A DNA stretch of 64,000 nucleotides from Chamaecyparis obtusa (Eukaryota; Streptophyta; Pinopsida; Cupressales; Cupressaceae). Shown here piece after piece: positions 11,329 through 22,125 of this stretch. The notes under the pieces are model-generated. The model was not told the origin of the DNA. It made no database searches and saw nothing but the letters and a program-made list of their open reading frames with translations. The translations under genes were made by a program, and so were the position numbers. How positions within the stretch are numbered: position 1 is the stretch's first letter; every line of letters begins with the position of its first letter. The DNA is taken from assembly GCA_027943335.1 (NCBI GenBank), contig BSBK01005146.1, forward strand, positions 588,001-652,000. The letters are read 5' to 3'.

Positions 11329-12498
11329 ATGTCAGTTTCTACATGATCTCATAAAATCAAACTATCTTTACAAGAAGATGACATTTGCATTGAAAAAGAG
11401 GTCCCCAAATTTGAATCTCAAAACTCTTTCATAAATCACGACCAAGGGGATAGTCTCCCAAATCTTTTTGAAAAGAGAATTGATCCAATGTATAGAAACT
11501 CCACATTTCATGATTACATCCATGGAGGAAAAAATAAAAATCAAGAAAAAATTAACCGTGCCAATAAAGTTCCTAAAGAAACACTCAAAGACAAAGCCAA
11601 TAGGGTGGCTTAATACATCGAATTCCTTGAGGTTATGGATAAACTAATAGAAATAAATAGGGAAAGATATTTCCTTAATTTAGCCCATGCAGGGGTGAAA
11701 CTTCCACATGATTATGACGTTGACCAACTTAAGATAGATAAGGAAGAGGATAATCCAATAGGTGCAATGAATAAATAATTAAAATTATTTCAAGCACAGA
11801 TCAACCTAATGAAGAAGGCAACTGAACCTAAGCCATTTTCCATCGAGGCCTTGTGCCCATTTCCTTTTGATAAGAGCTTGATTATGGCACCTTTTTCGAT
11901 AAATGTAGTCTTTCCAAAATATGACAAATATACAGGTAAATCAGACCCACAAGACCACCTTAGAGAATTTTGTGCTCTAAGTATCGAATTCATGCATGAT
12001 GAAACCTATCTAACGAGGCTTTTTCTGAGAAGTTTAGGAGGCCAAGCCATGGAATGGTTCTCAAAAATTCCAGAAGGGATAAAGACATTTGAGGAATTAG
12101 CCTCCAAATTTGTGACTCACTATTCCTACAACATTGAGCATGAGATCACCATGATTAACCTATGCGATTCTAAACAATGAGATGGTGATTCTTTTCTATG
12201 GTTTCTTCAAAGGAGGAGAACAATCTTCACACGATATCCATGAAGCATACCTGAAAAAGAAAGGATGGAAATATTTATGAATAACTTAAAAACAAAGATG
12301 AATCATAGGCTCCAACTTCAATGTCCCCCTACTTTTGAAAAGATCATCGAAAATGGGATAAAAATTGAAGAGGTGTTTGTTAAAAGAGGGGAAATCAAGT
12401 TATTCAAAGATAATAAACCTTATACCAACACTAATAACAATCATAACTTATCTAATTATAACAATAATAAAGGAGCCAACAATCACAATAAAAAATGA
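11329..12498 (+). pseudogene. Element B gag
   Basis: The ATG at 11329 matches the intact gag start of element G (MSVST). One frame runs to 12498 with only in-frame stops: TGA after five codons, TAAs near 11611 and 11776, TGA at 12178 and TGA near 12229. The conserved gag core includes FPKYDKYTGKSDPQDHLREF (about 11911-11970), GGQAMEWFSKIPEG and KFVTHYSYNIEHE. The C-terminal part is Asn-rich. Gag forms the particle and packages RNA. Most stops fit Gln or Arg codons changed by C-to-T. The alignment with G is codon by codon, so the family call is firm. Confidence 0.85.
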
Positions 12499-13245
12499 AG
12501 ACTATGGTTGAAAAACACTAATAAAAATCTTGTGAATGATGGAGTTGTGGAAGCACACAACTTAAAGGCTACTCCCTTTAACTTATTGAGCGAGTCAAAT
12601 CCAATGTATAATGTTAACCAAATGATCAAAGTTCCCTATAATAACAACAACCCTAACAACAAAAAAAAACAACAACAACAACAATAAATCCAACAACAAC
12701 AACAATCCCTTTAATAATTCCAATATCAATAAACTGAAAACATTATTTTCCACATATCAGAAAAGAAAATTCACCTTTTTAGGTGAACCTTTGGAAAATG
12801 CATTAAGGACTTTGGTGGATAATAAAATCATTACCCTACCTAAATCGAGGTCATATGAACCCCAAATCAAGCCCAATTGGTGGAATTAATCTCATCATTG
12901 TGAATAACATCACAACAAAGGACATAAAACAAATGAATGCATTAAATTAAAACACCTTGTCCAAGACCTAATCGATGATGGAACAATAAAAGTGGAAGGG
13001 CCTCAAAATAATGAGGACCATACGGCTTTTGAAAACCCTTTATTAAACCATGAAAAAGGGGAATCATCAAATACCAATCATAAAAACAAAATAGGTAATG
13101 AGAAGGTGAACTTTTCTCATACTTATGATAACACCATCAATACTCTAAGTGGTGATAAAACACCATAAACATGATTGTGGTAAAAAAAAATCCAAGGGAA
13201 GCAACATCTAATGTTGTAACTAGGGGGCAAGTGTCAAAGATCACT
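12499..13245 (+). pseudogene. Element B gag C-terminus and start of the protease region, frameshifted
   Basis: Fragments match element G in several frames: a poly-Asn/AAC-repeat tract (12640-12700), the segment KKFTFLGEPLEN-like (12765-12805), the zinc-knuckle region near 12895-12950 and the VVTRGQVSKIT segment (13213-13245). Slippage in the AAC/A-rich tract is the likely cause of the frameshift. The protease active site itself is absent. Confidence 0.7.
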
Positions 13246-13250
13246 ATTGA
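13240..13250 (+). other. Internal deletion junction in element B
   Basis: Just before this point the sequence matches the segment N-terminal to the protease in element G (53460-53490). Just after it, it matches the RT/RNase H border of G (50150-50175). About 3.3 kb with protease, G-patch linker and all of RT is therefore missing in B. Confidence 0.75.
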
Positions 13251-14230
13251 AGAAATACCTAATGAATCCACCAACTTTGATGCCACCAATAAGAGGCAAG
13301 CCCTTAATTTTATACATCTCAGTGAAAAAACATGCATTAGGGGCACTCTTGGCTCAAGAGGATGAAGCTGGTAAAGAAAATGCCATCTACTACATAAGCA
13401 GAACATTGGTGAAGTATGAGTTGAACTACACCTTCATTGAAAGAGCATGTTTGGCTGTATTTTTTGCTTCCCAAAAGTTATGCCATTATATGTTAGCTCA
13501 CAAAATTTGACTCATTGCAAAGATTGATCCTTTGAAATACCTTCCCAACAAGACAACACTAAATGGAAGATTGGTCAAATGGGTCATGGTTCTAAGTGAA
13601 TTTGACATAAAGTATGTGGACTGAAAATATATCAAAGGCCAAGTAATAGCTAATCAACTAGTGGAGTCACCTTTACAAGATGAACATCCAATCCAAGTAG
13701 AATTTACAGATTCTAAAATCATTAATGTTGAAGCAAAGACATGGAAATTATACTTTGATGGTTCCTCTACACAACATGGATCAGGAATAGGGATACTATT
13801 GATTAATACTCAAGGGTCCACAATTCCAAAATCATACAAATTGCTATTCCCATGCAAAAATAGTATAGCTGAGTATGAAGCATTGGTCATTGGCATAAAG
13901 TTGGCATTAGAATGGAAAGTAATAGAGCTACAAATCTATGGAGATTCCCAACTAGTGATTAATCAAATCAATGATGAATATAAAACTAAAGATTATAAGT
14001 TGATACCATACAAGAACATGATTGAGAATCTCAAGAAATACTTCACTCTAATCACATTTGAGAAAGTGCCGATCGATAAGAATAAAGCAATAGATGCAAT
14101 GGCTACTTTGGCATCACTTCTCCAAATACTAGATCAAAGCGCTAGATATGAATTCCTGGTAGAAGAAGTTGAGAAACCCGCATGTGACCCTTCCCATCCT
14201 CATACCATTTTCTTACTAATGAGACATGAC
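13247..14230 (+). pseudogene. Element B resident RNase H and second RNase H
   Basis: The resident RNase H (13247-13640) has lost the DAS, ErE and TDH acidic residues, as in elements A and G. The second RNase H (13730-14130) keeps all four acidic positions: LYFDGS, AEYEAL, YGDSQL and NKAIDAMA. Stops lie at 13508 and 13621, and a TAG at 14237 ends the frame. A tandem degenerate plus active-like RNase H between RT and integrase is the mark of Tat elements. Confidence 0.82.
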
Positions 14231-14239
14231 TCACCTTAG

Positions 14240-15493
14240 TATGGATCCATTTACACCTACTTGAAAAACCAAATCTTTTCCATAGACCAAACCATAAATC
14301 AAAAGAAAAGCTTTATACGCCAAGCTTCTCACTATGCCATGGTATCTGACATGTTGTATTGCAAGAGTCAAGATGGAATGCTTCTAAAGTTTCTAGAGAA
14401 AGAGGAATCAACCATAGCCTTACAAGAAATTCACGAGGGGATTTGTGGGTCACATTCGAATGGTTTAACCCTAGCTAAGAAACTCCTTAGTGTAGGATAT
14501 TTTTGGCCTTCTATGGAGAAAGATGCATGTCACTTTGCAAAAACCTGTCATAAATGTCAGTACCATGGGAACTTGATCCACATGCCAGCACAAGAGCTTC
14601 ATCCTATGACTACACCTTGGCCCTTTTATCAATGAGGTTTGGAATTGATAGGTATGATTTATCCACCATCTTCAAATGGTCATAAATTCATCATTACTAC
14701 AACGAAGTATTTTACCAAATGTGTGGAAGTTGTACCCTTATCCACTGCCACAGGAAAGAAAATATCCTTATTCATATTAAATCACTTAATTTGTAGATAT
14801 GTTGTTCCTCATGCCATCATAACGGATAATGCAAAACATTTCAAAAACAAGGATTTGAAAGAACGATGTACAAAATTTCATGTGGTATATCACTCATCTT
14901 TAATATATTACCCACAAGGTAATGGACAAGCATAAGCTACAAATAAGAACATTTTAAAAATATTGAAGAGAATAGTGGATAATTCAAGAAGAGATTAGCA
15001 CATTGAAAAAAACCCTACTCTATGGGCTTGTAGGACAAGCATCAAAACACCAACAAGAGTTACACTATTCTCGCTAGTTTATGGAGCATAAGTAGTTTTA
15101 CCTTTGGAGGTAGAACTTTCATCTTTAAGATTCTCATTAAATGGGTTATTAAGTGAAGAATACTATAGGGTTGCTAGGTTACATGAAATGGAGTTACTAG
15201 ATGAAAGACAACAACAAGATTTTGACCAATTAAAAGTGTATCACAATCGAATGTCAAGGAACTACAACAGACATATCAAACTGAGGACATTCCAAATAGG
15301 TGACCTAGTATTGCGAGAAAACCCTAAAAATCAAGTAGAAATGGAGAAGAAAGGAAAATAGGAAGAAAATTGGTTAGGACCTTTTGTGATCACTTCATCT
15401 TTTGGAACTGGCACTTACAAACTAGTTGATTGTGAAGGAGAAGAGTTGCAAGAACCCATCAATAGTATACACCTGAAAAGGTTTTACACATGA
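14240..15493 (+). pseudogene. Element B integrase
   Basis: The HHCC module is present (HEGICGSH near 14430, CHKCQ near 14551). In the core the first Asp has become Glu (GLELIG), the second Asp is kept (ITDNAKHF, about 14819), and the catalytic Glu is replaced by a stop (GNGQA then TAA, 14932-14937). The C-terminal GPF-type module (GDLVLRE and WLGPF) ends with a stop at 15491-15493. Further stops lie at 14633, 14996, 15089 and 15359. The enzyme cannot be active. Confidence 0.85.
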
Positions 15494-17030
15494 AAGCAAT
15501 TGAGAAGGAAGAAAGAAAAAGAGTATCAGATAAAATCAAATGAGAGAGCATCTTATTTATTTTACATAGTAAAAAGAGATCTTGAAAAACTCAAAAATAT
15601 TAAAAAGCAGAAAAGCAAAAACAAATCAGAAATGCAGAAAAGATAAAAAATACTAGAAAATTGAGCATGAAGAAAGCCAAAAACATTCAGAAATGATCCT
15701 CAAAAATATGTTATCTTGGTGAAAAACTAGAAAATAGGCTCCTGGATGATATGGAAACAAAAAAATTGAAAAAAGAGAAAATACAAAAAAATAAAAAAAG
15801 AGAGAAAAAGTACCTCAGTGAAAACCTAGAAAATAGGCACCTTGGTAAAAAAAAAAGCAAAAAGTTTGAAAAATAGAAAAAAAGAGAAAATCCATTCAAT
15901 TGATGAAAACCTGGTAAATAGGTGCCATTGAAAGTCCAAGTCAGTCTCATACCTAGTAGTCATCCTTGTAAATATTGCATTCACCAACATTTGTGTATAT
16001 TGCATAATAAAACCCCACAATTGCATTTGCAAGTACCTAAAGGTTTCATCACTAATCTTATTTAAAAATTGTCCCAAGTCCCACAAACACAATCACATCA
16101 AACTGGGGGAAAAATCTACTCTAAAGGAGGAAGGATTCATCAAAGCAAACATTAATCTGACACCAAATCAATTCATCAAAGCACAAGTGAAACACTTAAC
16201 CATTCAATCCTAATCTAAACATCAATCGAACCAAACACAAAATTTTGATCCAAGATCTCACAAAGACCTTATCTTTATCAGGATTAAAATATGAAATGGA
16301 TGGAACTATACTTGAAATATGGATTTGAAAAATGATGCAAATTTTTTTGAAGTGTTGACTTGATTGATGAAATCATGTCTTTCTAGCAAATCGATGAAAG
16401 TTGTTAAACTAGACAAGCTATGATGAAAGTGTGATATTTTATTGATTTCTGAATGACTGTCTCAAGGTCAAAGTTTAACATATGTATCATTCATATAAGG
16501 ACATGATAATCAAAGAATCATCAAGGACATGTACATATGGAAAACTAAGATTTTTGTTTGTTTACGCAACACGATACCTTGGATATTTTGATATTAAATA
16601 TCATAATACCAAAATCCACTTGCAACATAGAATTTGATGAAATCGGTATTCATACTCTCATGATTAATGTCAATCAGTGATAGTTTTACCACAGAATGGG
16701 AAAGCACCATGCAAAAGGAAAAATGTATTCATATCATCATACTTGAACTAGTGATGGTTGTACTAATTTTAGGATTCCAAACTGCTCAATGATGAATATA
16801 AGATCCTAATTTGTGAATAGTGATAATTAGTTACATCCATCCTTGATTAAATACATTTAAGTGGTTTGCTCTTCTTAGCTTAAAAATTGGAAATTTAAAG
16901 AAAGAGAAAGAAAGGGGGTGGAGTTAATAAAAAATCAAATAAAAAATCAAATGTACATAAAAAACTATATGTGATAGAGTGTGTTGGAAATCATACATCA
17001 AAAACAAAGGTGCCTTGCATTAGATTAATT
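15494..17030 (+). other. Element B 3' non-coding region with three copies of a GTGAAAACCTAG motif
   Basis: The region after integrase is A-rich. Three spaced copies of a motif close to GTGAAAACCTAGAAAATAGG followed by CACC lie at 15714-15743, 15811-15845 and 15898-15930. The same three copies occur in element G at 47686-47722, 47576-47614 and 47498-47530. The rest (15940-17030) aligns loosely with 46540-47480 of G and holds no gene. Confidence 0.6.
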
Positions 17031-18010
17031 GAATTTGTTAGATTCATTTAACTCATTGTAATCTTGCATCCATTTAGGACATTAACCTAAGTTAATTTAA
17101 ATTCATTTTCATTATATTGTATTCATTTTTAAATCAAATCATTCATAATCATTCTCATTGTATCATTAAATTCCATTAAGATTCTATTGCATTAGTTTGC
17201 ATTCATTTTAATTCTCATCTTGTAGTTGCATTAATTACATCATTAGGACATTATTAATTTTATTACATTAAGGTCATTTAAACATTTCTTTAAGTTCATG
17301 TCATTGATACATTATATTTTTCATATAGGTGCACTTCATCAAGTTCATTACATTAATCCATATATCATATATCATTGCATTTCCAACTAACATCATTAAT
17401 CCATGTGTCATTTATATCATTTATCATTACATACATCATTAATCATTACAACATAAAAATCCATTCATTTCATCATATGAGGACATCCATCTCATATACA
17501 TCTTATTTACATCACAAGTACATCCATTACATTTACATGACATTTACATCTCTTTATATCCATTGCATTACATTGGATCCATAAACATCATCACATAGCA
17601 TTAATCATTAAATCATTAAATACCATCATCATATATCATAAACATTAAATAATGTATCACATACATCCATCTACTCTATGTCATAAGTAAGACAATCATT
17701 TAAGCATAAATAGACATGTGCATTCATATCATAAACTATATTTGAAATGCATAAAAAAGACATGTAGAGATAGAATCATGTAGATCTGCATATCATATCA
17801 AGCACCTGAAAATAAAGTCCAACACATGATGACATCATATAAAGTAAATTTATCAATGAGTATTAGAATCCATAGTATCATCAAAGTCCATCAGTATATG
17901 GGAATCAAAGTCCATCAAAGCATAAACAAGTATCAAATCATAAACATCAACTGATAAAAGAATAATGTGAGTCCAATGTCTTGATATAAAAAAATGAACA
18001 TCATAATATA
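17030..18010. repeat. CAT/ATT-rich low-complexity tract in element B
   Basis: About 1 kb is dominated by variations of cattaatcat, catttacat and catcatata. No coding signal is visible. Element G lacks this tract, so it expanded or was gained in the B branch. Confidence 0.6.
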
Positions 18011-18720
18011 CATCAACGAATGGATATATCATACAATATCAACTACCAGAACCACCGACACCATCAGGATCATGACCATGATCGGGACCTTGACTCAAGC
18101 TAGCCTATAGCCCGTGCTGACTCATGGAAGCCATGAAGGCCTACATCATACTACTCAACTGATTGACCTACTATCTAATCTCTGATACATTAGACTGTAA
18201 CACCCAAACATCAAGAACAAACATTGGAGCCTCTATAGATGGAGCCTGTATAGGAGGAGCCTGTGGTGGAGCCATAGAAGATGATGGAAGAACAAAAGAT
18301 GGAAGAATAAAATAAGATGGCATGAAAGAAGAAGAAGGAGCTTGTGCAGTATGAGCCCATGGAGGAGGAGGTACCGGAGGACCCTGTGCCCGATCTAAAA
18401 AATCTATACAGCCTGTGCATCCACATCAGCAATGACTTATGCACCCACCTGCCTATAAACTTGCACCCTGTACTGGCCCCATCTGGCCAACCAGTCCACA
18501 CCAACCTAATAAAGGGCTTTGAAAGGTCCACCCCTCACTCTCACCTATCCACCACTCATCCGTACTCTACCTCTAGGAGGAATAGGAGAAACATTAATGA
18601 CAGGTATAACAACCCTAGCTCCTTTATCACCTGTCACCCCCATCGTCCCTAATGACCTCATCTCTAACCACCACCACCACCATCACCATCCCCACTATCA
18701 TCATCAAACTCCTCCTTGAT
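18011..18720 (-). other. Low-complexity tail downstream of the antisense PMD domain
   Basis: Minus-strand translation of this stretch is rich in Ser, Gly, Leu and Phe, with Asp/Gly-rich remnants near 18660-18720, and is broken by stops. It may be the disordered C-terminal tail or 3' UTR of the PMD gene. A real ORF cannot be defined. Confidence 0.35.
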
Positions 18721-19817
18721 CCCTGACACTCACTCAGTTGGATCTATGAATCTCGGGAATGAGTTCTGAATGAACCATGCTACATAATCATCAGTCATAC
18801 CTGTATCTACTATATGATCTCTCATATCCCATGCAAGGTGGGGCAGTTGTAATAGCTCATCATGGGCTATCTGGTAATCAATCTGAGGGCCCCATAAGGA
18901 CCTCTCAACCTATACATGATCATATAGAGCCAATCCCTACAACATACCCTGTATGCGGCTGAACTGGTGTAGAAATCTCATAAAATAGAATCTCTCAATA
19001 ATCAAGGGTGTCTGCCCTATCATCCAACAAGGCATGCACATAAATGGAAACTCTAATGTATCCTTCATCCATGCCTCACAACTAATGTATGGTTACCAAA
19101 CGACCTGATCGATATCATCTATAATGCAGCACTAGTAATCTAACTTGCCCAAATGGGTCTGCACCACCATACCCTCATGCATCCAATCAAAATGCCAACC
19201 TAGATCACGGTGTCAAAATGAGATAGGATGAGTAACAAGGATATGCTCCCATGTCCATAACTACAATAGAACCACCCTAATAGATAGAGTGGCCCCATGA
19301 TGATAGACCATGTCATGAAGCTCATGGTATAACTAAGCTAAGACGCACGATCCCCAATCAAATCTACGAGGATGCACAATCATGTCCTCTAGGATCCTAC
19401 CCCATCCAATGGTAAATCCATGACCACACTGATCAAGAACTAGGAAACCACCAACGAGTGCATCGAGAACTATAGGAAGCACTGGAAAAGATGGAAACTA
19501 AGCCCACTGAATTCTCTCATCTCCAATAGTAGGATCGACAAATAACCATCTACATATAGTAGGGATGCAAAGCAACTGATAGACATCCTCAGGAGTAATA
19601 GTCATCTCCCCCATTGACAAGTGGAAGGTATTATGGTTAGAGTGCCACCTCTCTGCCATAGCTATAAGTAGACCCCAATTCATGTGGAATCGAAGGAGAG
19701 AAAGAAGGAAAGACAAACCACATCGGCCTATGACTTAGCGATCTACTCCGCTGAAGTCATCAATCATGCTAAATGGCAATGGGTATAAGACATGGACACT
19801 GATATTTTTAAGCTCAA
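18720..19817 (-). pseudogene. Element B antisense PMD (plant mobile domain) gene, main exon
   Basis: Read against the element, this encodes a plant mobile domain, the domain of MAIN/MAIL-type proteins that is also found in some retrotransposons and Mutator-like elements. Motifs in order are AERWHSNHNTFHLSMGEMTI, TPEDVYQLL, FVDPTIGDERIQWA (19716-19500), GRILED, FDWGSCVLA, LYHELHD, DLGWHF, and a terminal FLHQFSRIQ (about 18930). The domain is complete in length, about 280 codons, but broken by in-frame stops. It lies between integrase and the 3' LTR on the opposite strand, and G has the same arrangement. A predicted intron ends at 19818, so the exon starts at 19817. Its role in the element is unknown, and transcription is inferred only from signals. 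Confidence 0.75.
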
Positions 19818-20551
19818 CTTGCAAATGAAATTTAAACACATTAGATATTAAAATCATTACATATTGGATCATCTTAAGTCAATCAAACAATCAAACCTAA
19901 TTAAACCATAATCAATTTTCCTGATTCTATTCAGAGAGGCAGAAAATTTATCATCACCCATTAGCTAAATAAATATTGACCATCAAACATTCAATATGAG
20001 ATGACTAGAACTGACATCATATGACTCACTATCAACCAAACTTGATACCTATGGCAATCAATTGATTGACTACACCAGATGCATCAGAAAACTGACACAA
20101 AGGTTCACAAATTTGACCAAATAGGGTGCACACACTATTTTATTTCTTAGAAGTGCTAAATATCAAAATCATCATTTAAAATATCAAACACACTACATAA
20201 TTTATCAAACATGCTACAACAATGTGTACGCACTACATAACTTAGTATGCGCTATAGGAAACCCTTGTACGCACTGCTTAAAAAATCAAAAGCATAATTA
20301 AAATTGTATGTGCTGCAAGAAAGGGCAGCAGTGAACTATGCCCTAGTTCTAAAATTTGTACACGCTATTAAAAATGGTGTACGCACTATGAAAAACCACA
20401 TATGTGCTTTAATAAAGGTGTACGCACTGCTAAAACTAGTGTACGTGCTATTTAAATTGAAAAATGAAAAAAAAAAGGTTTTCCTAGAAAAATCTATTTT
20501 TTTTCAAGTTAAATGCAAAAATCTAACAAAGAAGGTTGTTGGAGTACATAC
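19818..20551 (-). other. Predicted intron of the antisense PMD gene in element B
   Basis: The donor CTG|GTATGT is at 20552/20551 and the acceptor TTTGCAAG ends at 19818, a 734-nt interval. The corresponding interval in G (45080-45795, 716 nt) has donor TTCG|GTGAGT and acceptor TTTGTGCAG. Similar length and position in two diverged copies support an intron. No transcript evidence is available. Confidence 0.5.
20220..20465 (-). repeat. Motif array in the PMD intron of element B
   Basis: On the minus strand about nine degenerate copies of AGTGCGTACAC/TAGCGCATAC recur every 20-30 bp. The homologous array in element G (45170-45490) reads TAGCGCGTTTACAC and TAGCACTTTTACACC on its PMD-sense strand. 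Both arrays lie a few hundred bases before the PMD exon. They are candidates for regulatory repeats. Confidence 0.55.
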
Positions 20552-20707
20552 CAGAGGTTTGTAGCCAGGTGGACATAGATAACGATGACCTCACTTGAAC
20601 CTATGCTCAGGAATAGGGATCACCATCATCAAAAGGCTCAGAAAGGGGTCAGAGTGAAAAGTGAAAAGGGAAGGTAAAAATGAATAGTAAAAAAGACCTT
20701 TTACCCC

Positions 20708-20716
20708 TATATATAG
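20708..20716 (-). promoter_or_regulatory. TATA box of the antisense PMD gene in element B
   Basis: CTATATATA on the minus strand is followed by a T-rich segment (AAAGGTCTTTTTTACTATTC) that is conserved in G after TATATAAA (44917-44924). A start about 30 bp downstream would give a first exon of about 130 nt up to the donor at 20552, the same length as in G. Confidence 0.5.
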
Positions 20717-21264
20717 CCCAGTTTGACCTAAAAGGGGCATCTTTGACCATAAAATGACCAAGGACCCAAATTTTTCACCCATTCAGCCAAATCAGGGGCA
20801 TTTGTCATCACATCATCGCAAATACATTATTGAAAATGAAATTGAAATTCATTATTAATTGAACTCATTCAACACAAATTGATAAAAAACACAATATCTT
20901 TCACCTAAACTCAAATTTCATTTCATTTTCGAGGGGGCATACGCTCGGAAAATCAGGACTGACATCATAATCAGTGAATCAGGGGCACGACCATCAAGTT
21001 AAAGCTTAGTCTTTTATCATAATTTTTTTGCTTATCAATTGAAAGGGGCATCAAACATCAAATCAGAGCAAATTAGGTACCATATCAAACAACCTATCAT
21101 CAGATCGACCATCAAGGACTTCAAATCAATCAAAATTGTATCAAATCCTATCATCAAAATCTGCATCTTCTATCAAGCATCAAATCAAAGATCAATTTAA
21201 ATCAGGATTTCACATAAAAAATGACCAGGACATTCTTTGAACCGATATGATTCGTGCATCGATT

Positions 21265-21278
21265 CAAAGAGGGGCATT
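21265..21278 (+). other. Polypurine tract of element B
   Basis: caaagaggggcatt precedes the TG of the 3' LTR. The inverted equivalent (caaaaaggggcatt) precedes the element G LTR at 44339-44352. Confidence 0.75.
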
Positions 21279-22120
21279 TGTAATCACCTGAAAATGGACA
21301 AGATTAATTTATGTGAGCAACCAAGGCAAAATCAAGGCAATAAAATTAAATCAAGCTAAAATCAAAGCAAAATTGTGATCAAGTCATAATCCAAATATAA
21401 TTGAAAATCAAAACCTATTAAATCAATTTAAATCAAATAAATCATGATAAATCAATTAATTGTATAATTAATCTAATTAATTACATAGTTCATTTAAATC
21501 AAATCAACCCATTCGGGGTACACATGGCTAAACATATTAAATAAATTCAATTAATAAATCCTAATTTTCCCCCAACCACCAAATGGGAGAAAATGCATCA
21601 ACCAATAAGATTTGAGGATCAAGCTCACATCGAATCTCCATCACACATAAGGTGAGAGCATCTTGTCCACCCATTTTGTCTCTTTGTCCCAAGCTTTGAG
21701 GACAATTTGTTTAAATGGTCTCCAAAGGTGGAACCATGGACTAAACCTCAACTCAACTCCACCCCCTACCCTTGCCAAAATCTATAAAAGCAAGGCTAAA
21801 ATCAATCAATTATCATCCACAAATATGAGAATAGCATCAAACCTCTTGCAATTTATAGTTGGAAAGGCATATGTAGGACTAATTAAGGCTAATTTCATTT
21901 GGAATTGAAATTTTTAGTTGCTTTATCATTCATTCTTGTTTTAGGACTGTCACTAATGGAAGCTTGCTGAGAGCTTTTCATTAGCAAACCTAAATAAAGG
22001 TCCATAGAGTTCTTAATTGTCAATTATTTGCTTGTATTAGATTGCTATTTGTGGTAATTTAGTTCTTATTTTTATTTATTTGCAATACTAACCCTATGAA
22101 GATGCTTTTCATAGCATACA
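21279..22120 (+). repeat. Element B 3' LTR
   Basis: It is 842 bp long, begins TGTAATCACC and ends TAGCATACA, and it pairs with 8736-9560. It is followed by the attgg duplication at 22121-22125. Confidence 0.93.
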
Positions 22121-22125
22121 ATTGG

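Larger units (their letters stand above)
8736..22120 (+). mobile_element. Element B: complete but defective Tat-type LTR retrotransposon (13.4 kb)
   Basis: Two direct LTRs (8736-9560 and 21279-22120) both start TGTAATCACC and end GCATACA, and they are flanked by attgg duplications. Order inside: primer-binding site, long leader, gag, a deletion junction, RNase H, second RNase H, integrase, a non-coding 3' region of about 5.8 kb with an antisense PMD gene, and a polypurine tract. Over about 160 bp compared by eye (9001-9163 against 21561-21723) I count nine differences between the LTRs, mostly transitions, so the insertion is not recent. Many stops and the loss of protease and RT make it non-autonomous. 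Confidence 0.93.

Noticed and set aside
17030..18010. CRISPR-like or satellite array in the CAT-rich tract
   Set aside because: The units are irregular and differ in length and sequence; there are no constant repeats with unique spacers, and the setting is a plant retrotransposon.
18519..18719. His/Pro-rich plus-strand ORF (run of His codons near 18668-18710)
   Set aside because: It lies over the low-complexity tail of the antisense PMD gene and arises from CAC/CAT repeats.
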